From positions 6,478-39,589 of the forward strand of contig JAOAGV010000007.1 of assembly GCA_026415575.1 (NCBI GenBank): a DNA stretch of 33,112 nucleotides, given 5' to 3'. Source of the DNA: Candidatus Sumerlaeia bacterium (GTDB lineage Bacteria; Sumerlaeota; Sumerlaeia; JADFCW01). Numbering within the stretch: the stretch's first letter is position 1; each line of letters begins with the position of its first letter. Positions 23,105 to 30,714 of this stretch are shown piece after piece. A program made the position numbers and the translations under genes. A model generated the notes under the pieces. The model did not search any database. It had not been told where the DNA came from and saw nothing but the letters and a program-made list of their open reading frames with translations.

Positions 23105-26100
23105 ATGAACCTGCGCTTTCCCGCTTTTATTCTTCTGATGACGTTTCTGGCCCTCGGCCACCTCGCGCCGCACGAACGGGTGACCCACGGCCATGAGGGC
23201 AACAACATGACCGGCGCGTGGCTGGTGGCCAATGGCTGGCATGTCTATCGCGACCTGTTCTGCCATCACCCGCCGTTTCCGTTCTGGTATGGGGGTGTGG
23301 CGGCGCGGCTGTTTGGCGGCAGTGCGGCGACGTTCCACTGGGCACTTCTGGCGTTTTATGTCGCAGCACTGGCGGTGCTGTTTCGGGCCAACCGGCGGTC
23401 GGCCGGGCCGTTTAGTTTCGGCCTGCTGGTTCTGTTCCTTACGCTCGGCCACCCGCTCTACTGGGGCCACCTGTTTCTGGCCGACATGTTTTCGGCGTTC
23501 GCGCTCCTCGTCGTGTTTTATCACTTTTGGCGATACGATGCGGAACATGACCTGACATTGGGCGACTGGCTGGTGATTGGCGCGGCGGCGTTTGTTGCCA
23601 TTGGCTCGACGCTCCTTGCGGCCTATCCGTTGGCGCTCCTTGCCGCGGGGCTGCTGATCAAGCACTTTCGATATGAGGAGCATGGCCAACGGTTTGTCCG
23701 GCTGGCGTGGGCTGCGGCTCTGGCCGCTTTGCCTTTTGCGGCCGGGGCGTTTTATATATGGTTGACCGGATCGGTGCGAGAGTTCTGGGATCAGGTCATC
23801 GTCGGCAGCATTCATTATTATCGGACCGATACGGGCTACTCGCATCTGGCGCCATCGTTGTCGCCGTTGTTTTTCCTGTTCATCAATCTCGGTCGGAAGT
23901 TCCTGTACATTGTCAGCACCTTGTTGTTCGGCTACGGCGCCTTGGAGGCCGCATGGGGCTGGGTGCATGTGTTTGTCATTGCCACGCTGGTACGGACGGG
24001 CCGCTGGCCGACGGCGTTGTTTTACTTTGGCTATGTCCTGACGCTGATGCTGCGCATGTACGAGCAATACGGCGCGCCGTATCTGGTTCATACATTCTGG
24101 GCGGCGGCATGGCTCTTGCAGCCGGTCGGCGAAATGACTGCGGCGGCGTGGCGGTCGGTGCGCAGCCGCGTGGCGCCGGCGCCCGTTTCCTATTCCATCG
24201 TTCTCCAAACCGCCGCCGCCGTGCTGGTGGTTGTCCTTCTGGCTCAGCCGTTTATTGCCGAGATCAAACCGGCCCCGCCGCCCGAGCCGGCCGAGCGGGA
24301 AACCGCGCGGCTGTGCGCGGAGTTGACCGCGCCGTCCGATCGCATCGCCGTTTTTCCCGTTGCGCCGGACATCTACCGCGAGGCCAATCGTCAGCCCGCA
24401 GTTCCATCGTTTTCCTACTATTACTGGCAGGATCGCGTCGGGCCGCTGCGCCGCGAAATGGTTCGCGCGTTTGAAGAGCAAAAAGCCAAGCTGGTTGTCA
24501 TCAACTGGTGGGGGCCGCCCGGCGGCATCTTTGCCTTTCGCAACATCGCCGAGGACATCCGCGACGCCATTCGCCGAAACTATCAACCCTTGAGCGTGAC
24601 TGTGCCGAGTCTCTATGCGCGCAACGCCTCGTTCCACGAGCTGCTGGGCCGCTACGAGCAAGTCCGCCGCACGCCGGTGATCGAGGTACCCGAACGCAAC
24701 ACGCTGCCTCTGGCGGTGTTCGGGCCTGTGGCCGCGGTGCAGTTTCTCTCCGTCAACGAACGGGTGACCAGCGCGCGGATCGAAGTGCTGATTTCGGCGC
24801 TGCGGCGCGCCGACTCCACCGTCGAGTTTGAGTTCGGCTACCTCGGTTCGAGCGGCGAACAGCGCATAGTGGTCCGCACAACTTTTCCCGCCGCCGAAGT
24901 GCGCTATTATCCCGGCCTGACCGACCGCACCTACTGGCGGAGTTTCTCGCTGGCGCGCGCCGGCATTCTCAAACCCGGCCGCCGCTATTTTTTCCGCCTT
25001 CGCTCGCCCGACGCCGCAACGCCCGAGGCGCTGCAGGTATGGTCGGCCCCTCGGCCGAATCTGGAGGCCGTCGGCGACACGCTCTGCGGCGGCGCGCCGA
25101 CCTCGCGCACACTGTGCTTCCGTCTGAAAGGCGTCACACATCGCAAGGGCCCGGGCGTCTATCCGGTGGTCGAACAATCGCTGGGACGCACCGTTGTGGC
25201 CGCTGCCGACATTCGCCAGACCCTTGCGCTGAATGAAGCAACCACATTGGCCGCGGCAGCGTTCCTGCTTGGCACTGGCGACGGAACAAGCACTCCCGCC
25301 ACACAACCGTTGCGTTTTGAAATCCTCGACAAGAACGGCCGCGTGCTGACTTCACAAACCATTACCGCGCCGGCGGGCAGGCGCGAATGGACAGACGTGG
25401 CGTTTCCGCCCGTGCTGGCCGGGCGGGGCGACGTGCTGACGCTCGCTCTGCGCGCCGCCTCTCCAACCACCGGCGCCCTGTGCAGGGCCTTGAGTGCAGG
25501 CTGCGATCTCTATTCGGGCGGCAGCTTGATGGCGGATGGACAGCCGCGCACGGACGATCTTGCGTTCAAGCTCTATTCGACGCCGCCGCACCAACGCGGT
25601 CTGCCCGACATTGCTGTTACCGCCTTGAAATTTGATCCGGCTTCGCCGCTTTCCGCTGCACCGGGCGCCCCGCTGCGCCTGACGCTGCGGCTCGAAAACC
25701 GCGGAACCACACCGACCGGTTCCTTCTGGGTGGAATTCATGGCCGCCCCGAAGGACCTCTCCGGCCCGAGCGCCTTCCTCTGCGAGTCGCTTCCCGTCCC
25801 ACAACTGAAAGCGGGCGAAGTCCTCGAACAGTCCTTCAGCCGCCCGCTTCACCCGCTGCCCGACGGCCTCTATACGGTGACTGTGGTCGCCGATCGCATT
25901 CGCGAGACTGCCGAATCAGACGAGGAAAACAACCGGCTGGAAGTGGAGGGTATGGAGTTGCTGGTGGTGGCGCGGGAAAGCCGTACCAACCTGTTTGTGG
26001 ACCAGTTCAAAGTGGTAGGCAGCCGTGTGCAGCGGGGCCGCAGCATCGAGTTTCAAGGATTGGTCTCCAACAACGGCAAAGTGCCGGCGGGACGCTTTGT

Positions 26101-26350
26101 CATCGAGTTCTGGGCCGCGCCCGAACCGGATCGGGCGGCGTCGCGCATGGCCCTTTGCGATCCGATTGTCATCGAGTCGCTGGTGCCCGACGCGCTGGTG
26201 GACCTTGCGGCCTATCCGCGCACCCTGAGGCCGGATGTTCAGATCGGACGGCTTTACATCGGCTGTACGGTGGACGCGCGCGACGACGTGAACGAAGTGC
26301 ACGAATGGGACAATACGGCGTCGGCGGGGCCGGTCGTCATCGAACCGTGA
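23105..26350 (+). CDS. Large GT-C-like membrane protein with C-terminal CARDB-like repeats
   Basis: This 1081-residue protein has about ten transmembrane helices in residues 1-395. The first periplasmic loop, with HERVTHGHEGNNMTGAWL then YRDLFCHHPPFPFWYG, fits the GT39/ArnT-type GT-C glycosyltransferases, which have an acidic residue and a following HPP in this loop. Residues about 395-540 are soluble and include INWWGPPGG. Residues 560-830 look like beta domains. Two CARDB-like domains follow at about 833-949 and 961-1079 (PGAPLRLTLRLENRG, FWVEFM, SDEENN; then FVIEFWAAPE). The role is unclear: it may transfer a sugar from a polyprenyl carrier, with the C-terminal domains binding product or wall. 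The frame is open from a TTG at 23057, but the ATG at 23105 begins the natural hydrophobic N-terminus. No close partner genes are evident. Confidence 0.75.
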   Translation: MNLRFPAFILLMTFLALGHLAPHERVTHGHEGNNMTGAWLVANGWHVYRDLFCHHPPFPFWYGGVAARLFGGSAATFHWALLAFYVAALAVLFRANRRSAGPFSFGLLVLFLTLGHPLYWGHLFLADMFSAFALLVVFYHFWRYDAEHDLTLGDWLVIGAAAFVAIGSTLLAAYPLALLAAGLLIKHFRYEEHGQRFVRLAWAAALAALPFAAGAFYIWLTGSVREFWDQVIVGSIHYYRTDTGYSHLAPSLSPLFFLFINLGRKFLYIVSTLLFGYGALEAAWGWVHVFVIATLVRTGRWPTALFYFGYVLTLMLRMYEQYGAPYLVHTFWAAAWLLQPVGEMTAAAWRSVRSRVAPAPVSYSIVLQTAAAVLVVVLLAQPFIAEIKPAPPPEPAERETARLCAELTAPSDRIAVFPVAPDIYREANRQPAVPSFSYYYWQDRVGPLRREMVRAFEEQKAKLVVINWWGPPGGIFAFRNIAEDIRDAIRRNYQPLSVTVPSLYARNASFHELLGRYEQVRRTPVIEVPERNTLPLAVFGPVAAVQFLSVNERVTSARIEVLISALRRADSTVEFEFGYLGSSGEQRIVVRTTFPAAEVRYYPGLTDRTYWRSFSLARAGILKPGRRYFFRLRSPDAATPEALQVWSAPRPNLEAVGDTLCGGAPTSRTLCFRLKGVTHRKGPGVYPVVEQSLGRTVVAAADIRQTLALNEATTLAAAAFLLGTGDGTSTPATQPLRFEILDKNGRVLTSQTITAPAGRREWTDVAFPPVLAGRGDVLTLALRAASPTTGALCRALSAGCDLYSGGSLMADGQPRTDDLAFKLYSTPPHQRGLPDIAVTALKFDPASPLSAAPGAPLRLTLRLENRGTTPTGSFWVEFMAAPKDLSGPSAFLCESLPVPQLKAGEVLEQSFSRPLHPLPDGLYTVTVVADRIRETAESDEENNRLEVEGMELLVVARESRTNLFVDQFKVVGSRVQRGRSIEFQGLVSNNGKVPAGRFVIEFWAAPEPDRAASRMALCDPIVIESLVPDALVDLAAYPRTLRPDVQIGRLYIGCTVDARDDVNEVHEWDNTASAGPVVIEP

Positions 26351-26417
26351 GGGCGCCAGTCTCTCCATGCAAACCGCACGCCGGCCAACAAGATTCAGAG
26401 GCCCAAAAGGCAGGCGG

Positions 26418-26873
26418 CTATTCCTCCGGATTCGGCGGCGTGGCGGCAATGTCCAACATCTTGCGCACCCAGTAAATCATCTGCTCCACTCGCGGGTCTA
26501 AATAGGCGCGAAGCTGAGGCGGCGGCTTGCCATAGGCGCGAAGCGCCTTGCTTTGGATGCCTTCAAGCGCCTCCCAAAGCACGGCGCAGTGGCCCCGAAT
26601 GGCTTGGGCGGTCTCCACACTGGTTTTGTGCAAGGCAAGACCGGCACAGACTTCCGCCAGCAATGCGCGAAGATGCCGGATGGCGTCGAGAATCGCGGCG
26701 CGCTGTTGGGAGTGAAGAGTGTTTTCCTCCCGATACATCACCGCTTTTGTTTCATTGCCTTCCGCCCAGCGTTGGAACAGACAGAGCGCCCGATCCAGCA
26801 TGGCAAGTGTGCTGGAGACAGCGCGGCGATGGTTCTCATCCAGAGGAAATGGGATTGGGTCGGAATCGGACAT
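26418..26873 (-). CDS. Hypothetical small helical protein
   Basis: I do not recognise this protein of about 151 residues. It looks all-helical: an acidic N-terminus (SDSDPIPFPLDE), then long amphipathic segments (VSSTLAMLDRALCLFQRWAE, LHSQQRAAILDAIRHLRALL and others), with no signal peptide or membrane segment. The ATG at 26873 is preferred; an upstream in-frame TTG at 26879 lacks a better ribosome site. It is the last gene of the minus-strand run after the universal stress protein, but a 209-base gap with hairpin repeats separates them. Codon use looks like that of the neighbours. It is called a gene because of its clean frame, helical pattern and lack of any overlapping better candidate. 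Confidence 0.6.
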   Translation of the reverse strand: MSDSDPIPFPLDENHRRAVSSTLAMLDRALCLFQRWAEGNETKAVMYREENTLHSQQRAAILDAIRHLRALLAEVCAGLALHKTSVETAQAIRGHCAVLWEALEGIQSKALRAYGKPPPQLRAYLDPRVEQMIYWVRKMLDIAATPPNPEE

Positions 26874-26924
26874 GGGCAAGTTCCGGCGGTTGTGTTATGT
26901 GAAAGGCCGAGACATACGATGGCG

Positions 26925-26958
26925 GGACGCCTTGGGAGGGCCACTTTCCACGGCGTCC
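26925..26958. repeat. Hairpin with GGACGCC/GGCGTCC stem
   Basis: GGACGCC (26925-26931) and GGCGTCC (26952-26958) form a perfect 7-base stem around a 20-base loop ending in TTCCAC. The stem sequence matches that of the hexaloop repeats at 6711 and 32997, so it may be a rearranged or expanded member of the same family. Confidence 0.45.
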
Positions 26959-26992
26959 ATGTTGAAATTGGAAGCGCTGTCAAATGTGTTAC

Positions 26993-27012
26993 GGTCGGCG
27001 TGGAAGCCGACC
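26993..27012. repeat. Hexaloop hairpin repeat (GTGGAA loop)
   Basis: GGTCGGC-GTGGAA-GCCGACC is a perfect 7-base stem with a six-base loop. Read on the minus strand it is GGTCGGCTTCCACGCCGACC. This differs from the copy at 32878-32897 only at the base pair closing the loop (C-G here, G-C there), with the same TTCCAC loop. Confidence 0.7.
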
Positions 27013-27082
27013 CTACAAAAACGCGCAGGTTTGAAAAGCGTCCATCCAATCCCTGCCGTGCTTTGCAGGAATGGCGCGTCGT

Positions 27083-27502
27083 TTATTTCACGACCAGCAC
27101 CGAGCACGGAACCAATCGCACCAGACTTTGACACGTGCTGCCCATCACCCGGTCGTAGAGGGCGGAATGGCCCATAAACCCGATGACCAGAAGGTCGAAA
27201 CCATGGGCTTTGACAAACTCGATGATGCTTTTGACTTCATGGCCCACGACGATATGGCAGCGGATCTCGACGCCGGCTTGGGCGGCCATTTCGCGGGCTT
27301 TGAAGACCGCGGTGCGAAAACGGTGATTCGACGCTTCTTTTTCTTCAATCACTTCGCCGACCGTTTCGGCCAGGCGCGGGATTTCCTCGACGGAGATCGT
27401 GTGCAATTCCGCCCCCGACAGGCGCGCGAGGTCAAGAGCCGCTATCAGCGCTTTGAACGACCCTGCCGAGCCGTCCAAGCCGTGCAGGATTTTTTGGGGC
27501 AT
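27083..27502 (-). CDS. Universal stress protein (UspA family, ATP-binding type)
   Basis: This 139-residue protein is a single UspA domain. It begins QKILHGLDGSAGSFKAL and ends with the ATP-binding pattern G108-x2-G111-x9-G121-S122 (IGFMGHSALYDRVMGST), followed by the last strand CSVLVVK. Such proteins bind ATP and modulate stress tolerance; many are encoded beside transporters. The ATG at 27502 is one base after the antiporter stop, so translation is very likely coupled; a longer frame to 27535 would overlap the antiporter and add no family residues. That tight coupling suggests it regulates or senses the state of the antiporter. Confidence 0.93.
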   Translation of the reverse strand: MPQKILHGLDGSAGSFKALIAALDLARLSGAELHTISVEEIPRLAETVGEVIEEKEASNHRFRTAVFKAREMAAQAGVEIRCHIVVGHEVKSIIEFVKAHGFDLLVIGFMGHSALYDRVMGSTCQSLVRLVPCSVLVVK

Positions 27503-27503
27503 G

Positions 27504-28706
27504 TCAGCGCTCCTTTGACTCAGATTGAACCGCAAGCGAGGCTGCGGACGCTTTGCTGCGTCGCCGGTCCGGAATCTCTTCTTCAGCAGGCACCGGCGCC
27601 GGTTGGAACCACCGTTGCGCGATCAGCGTGGGAACTACCGCGCTGCCGATGACCGCCGCCACCAGAATTGTGTATTGCTCTCCGTTGATGATGCCGTTGT
27701 TCAATCCGTACAGGGCCGAGATGGTGCCAAAGGTCAGTCCGGTGGACATCATGAGCGTGGTATAGATGCCCTCGCGGGGTTGAAAATCGAATTTGCGGGT
27801 CAGCGGCCACACGCCGATAAATTTGGTCGCCATTTTAAGCGCCAGCAAGAGGAGAATCAGTCCGAGTGCCGCAAGCACTGTCTCAAAGCGGACGAGGGAA
27901 CCTGCTTTCAGAAAGTAGAAAGGCGTCAGGAGGGTAAAGCTCATCACGCGCATCCGATGCGCCAGAATCCGCTCTTGCAGGAAATAGGGCGCCAGCACCA
28001 TTCCGATCAAATAGGCCGGCAGAACGGCCTCGCTCTTGGCCATGTTGGCCAAGCCCCCCAACACGAAGAGAACCAACAAGAGAAACTTCGTTTCCGGTTC
28101 GCTGATTCGGCTGCCGGCCCGCTGAAAGAACTTTGGCACCCAGCGGGGCAGATACCACATCGCCAATGCCGTTGCTGCGGCGAAACACGCAAGCCACACA
28201 TTGTAGTTGGCAAACAAAATGCCAAGCGCCAGCACTGTTCCCAGATCGGTAACAAAGCAGGCGGCAAGAATGATCTTGCCCATTTCGGTTTGGTTATACC
28301 CCGTCTCGACCATTACGGCGTAGGTCACGGCCACGGAGGTTGTCGAAAGCGCAATGCCTGCAATCTGGGCCTGCGGCCACGACCAGTGGCAGAGATAGCG
28401 GGTCCACAGGAGGCATCCCAGAAAAGGGGCGAGGAAGCTGCCGACGCCGATGCTGAGGCTTGCCGCAAGATGTTTGCGCACGACCGACGGGTCTATTTCC
28501 GCGCCGGCCAGAAACGTCAGCAAGATCGCTCCGACGCCCGCCAGATAGTTCACCCAAGGCTCGATGGGAAGACCGATCACGTTGCCCGCAAGGACGCCGA
28601 CAAAAATCTCGATCAACGCCACCGAAATGCCCATGCGGATGGAGATCAGCGAGGCCAGAAGCGCCAGTGCAAGCCACAGCGAGGATTGTATCCATAGCGA
28701 TTCCAT
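27504..28706 (-). CDS. CPA2-family cation:proton antiporter
   Basis: This 400-residue integral membrane protein has about twelve helices. FLAGAEIDPSVVRKH marks the family's early conserved loop. The core region LSTTSVAVTYAVMVETGYNQTEMGK is followed by ILAACFVTDLGTVLALG, where the Asp is the ion-binding position; the pair reads Thr-Asp rather than the Gln-Asp of KefC. A conserved Lys lies in ALKMATKFIG, before WPLTRKF. There is no C-terminal RCK/TrkA domain; the tail is short and charged. It should exchange Na+ or K+ for H+ across the inner membrane; ion choice cannot be read. It begins 20 bases after the dynamin-like gene and ends one base before the stress protein, so the three form an operon. 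The missing RCK domain may be functionally replaced by the stress protein (inference). Confidence 0.9.
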   Translation of the reverse strand: MESLWIQSSLWLALALLASLISIRMGISVALIEIFVGVLAGNVIGLPIEPWVNYLAGVGAILLTFLAGAEIDPSVVRKHLAASLSIGVGSFLAPFLGCLLWTRYLCHWSWPQAQIAGIALSTTSVAVTYAVMVETGYNQTEMGKIILAACFVTDLGTVLALGILFANYNVWLACFAAATALAMWYLPRWVPKFFQRAGSRISEPETKFLLLVLFVLGGLANMAKSEAVLPAYLIGMVLAPYFLQERILAHRMRVMSFTLLTPFYFLKAGSLVRFETVLAALGLILLLLALKMATKFIGVWPLTRKFDFQPREGIYTTLMMSTGLTFGTISALYGLNNGIINGEQYTILVAAVIGSAVVPTLIAQRWFQPAPVPAEEEIPDRRRSKASAASLAVQSESKER

Positions 28707-28726
28707 AAGGGGGGTCTGCCTTCTTT

Positions 28727-30592
28727 TTACATTCCGGGGGAGAGATGTTCCTGCAGGCCGACGGCGATATTTTGCAGTTCATTTTCCGCCGAGTGCAATT
28801 CGTCCATCTGGCGGGTGGCTGCGTCTTGGTGTTCGGCGCGGCGGGTCTTGGCCGCCTCGATTGCGCCAAGAATAGCGGACCGTGCATCCTCGAAACCGGC
28901 GTCCAACTCAGCGCGGAAACGGCGGAACAGATCGTCCATGTCCTGCAGAAGACTCCAACGCAGGTTTTCCACATTGCGCACCACAAGTAATTCGACTTGG
29001 GCCATCAGACGTTTCCGGCGGCGCGACTGCCGCCATTTGCGCGGCAACAGGCGCTCCCACACATCCGGCGGGATTGCTCCCAAAGTTGTAAACCATTCAT
29101 GGCTGACCCAGTGGGGCGGGCGGCTGATTTCCAGAGCCGGTGCCTGTTGGCGGGCGGGCAGGGGAATGTCGAAAATGCCCGATGCAGCCTTGCGCAACGT
29201 ATGGATCAGATCGTTCATGCGCGCCTGATACGGCTCGAACGCATGGAGAATGTGGCGGGAGAAGCTGCGAAAGACTTCGGCCTGCTTGGACTCGAAATAT
29301 TCGGGAACGGCTTGTTCGAGGGCGCGCTCGACTTCCGCAGGATCGCAATCTTCCGCATGGCGCGAAAAACACTCCTGCACTACTCCCCGCAGCCGCGCCA
29401 GAGACTCCGTGCGAAGATGTTCGGCTTCCGACTCCAGCAGGCCCCGCAGCCGTTTTCGATCGCCCTCGATCAAATCGCCGGCGGCCACGCGCTGTCGCTC
29501 GACCTCGTGCAGTTTTTGCTCGAACACATGCAGGCGGTTCTGCAGGTCCGCAAGGGGCATTTGGAGCGCGCGAAGGGTCAGCTGCAATCGCATCAAGGCG
29601 TTGCCCAGAATCTCGCAGGCTTTGCGGCAAACGGCCGTTTGGAATGCGCGGGTCTTTCCATTTGCCAGAAAATCCTGAAGGTGCCTTTCGAGTTCCGGCA
29701 CGCCGCTTTGGTGCAACAAACCCGTGTCGCCGCTTTCCCGGGCCTTCAAAGCCCGCAAGGCCGACGTGACAAAGATCGGGGTTTGCGGCGGGAGGCTGAG
29801 ATTACGAACGAGCAACTGGCGGAAAAACTCGACGGCGGTATGCAGCTCGGACTCGGCGAGATAATCGGCCTTGTTGAAAATGAAAAACACCCGCACGGCA
29901 TTGGCCTGAACTTTTTTCAGGAACTCCACTTCATTCTCGGTCAGGGGCGGGTCGGCCGAAGTAACAAACAGTGCGGCATCGCATTCGGCCAGAAAGTTCA
30001 GCGCGGTCGCCGTATTATGGCGGAACGTGGAACCAATTCCGGGCGTGTCTATCAACACCACGCCGTCTTGCAGGAGCGGCGCGGGATGAAACACTTCCAC
30101 GCGGGCCACTTCCTTGACGTTGTGAGGATTTGCACTTTCCGCCACAAACCGGGCCAAGAATGCCGCCAACTCGGCGGGTTCCTCGCTGGCCAATTCCTCG
30201 CCGCTGCGGTTATCCCGATGCACCACGCGAATCTTGCGGCGCGGCGCGTGGCGGATAAAGGTGGGAATCGCCGTCAGCGGCACAACCGAACTGGGCAGAA
30301 CGGCCTCGCCCAGCAAGGCGTTGAGAAGGGTGCTTTTACCCCGCTTGAACTGGCCCAAGACGGCCAGATGGAAGCGGTCTTCGGCGAACCGTTCGGAAAG
30401 CGCCTTGAACTTCCGACAATCGGCTGCAAATTCGCCGCCCAGCCGGCCCAGCACGGCTTTTCCTTTTTCGACCAGCGAAGCAATATCGCCATGCCGCGGA
30501 GAATAGCCTATCGCCGCGGCGGGTATGGTCGCGGTAGGTTCGCTGAAACTGCCGTTGACGATACAGGAAGTGTATGGGGCGGGATTTTGCAT
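28727..30592 (-). CDS. Bacterial dynamin-like GTPase
   Basis: This 621-residue protein has the dynamin GTPase arrangement: G1 GQFKRGKST (80-88), a G2 threonine near 107 (PLTAIPT), G3 DTPGIGS (182-188) and G4 NKAD (240-243). About 300 helical residues follow, with heptad-like stretches (LQNRLHVFEQKLHEVERQR) that suit the neck/stalk of dynamin-like proteins, a possible membrane-touching segment near 475-520, and a basic patch KWRQSRRRKRL. No transmembrane helix is obvious. Such proteins remodel or tether membranes, and some protect against membrane damage or phage. The ATG has AGGGG 8 bases upstream. It starts 122 bases after the MFS-PlsC stop and is followed closely by the antiporter. Only one dynamin gene is present, so pairing partners would be elsewhere. 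Confidence 0.9.
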   Translation of the reverse strand: MQNPAPYTSCIVNGSFSEPTATIPAAAIGYSPRHGDIASLVEKGKAVLGRLGGEFAADCRKFKALSERFAEDRFHLAVLGQFKRGKSTLLNALLGEAVLPSSVVPLTAIPTFIRHAPRRKIRVVHRDNRSGEELASEEPAELAAFLARFVAESANPHNVKEVARVEVFHPAPLLQDGVVLIDTPGIGSTFRHNTATALNFLAECDAALFVTSADPPLTENEVEFLKKVQANAVRVFFIFNKADYLAESELHTAVEFFRQLLVRNLSLPPQTPIFVTSALRALKARESGDTGLLHQSGVPELERHLQDFLANGKTRAFQTAVCRKACEILGNALMRLQLTLRALQMPLADLQNRLHVFEQKLHEVERQRVAAGDLIEGDRKRLRGLLESEAEHLRTESLARLRGVVQECFSRHAEDCDPAEVERALEQAVPEYFESKQAEVFRSFSRHILHAFEPYQARMNDLIHTLRKAASGIFDIPLPARQQAPALEISRPPHWVSHEWFTTLGAIPPDVWERLLPRKWRQSRRRKRLMAQVELLVVRNVENLRWSLLQDMDDLFRRFRAELDAGFEDARSAILGAIEAAKTRRAEHQDAATRQMDELHSAENELQNIAVGLQEHLSPGM

Positions 30593-30714
30593 TCACGACC
30601 CCTGCCAGACTGGGTACGCTGGTAGGAGTCATCAGCCGTTTTCAAGGCGGTTTTCGGGGGGACTCCATCCCCAAGTGAAAAACAAATGGATTTCCTCATG
30701 CCGGAGCGCTGTCG

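Noticed and set aside
22988-25306. 772-codon minus-strand open frame opposite the GT-C-like gene
   Set aside because: Antisense shadow with a Gln/Arg-rich translation typical of reversed membrane-protein codons.
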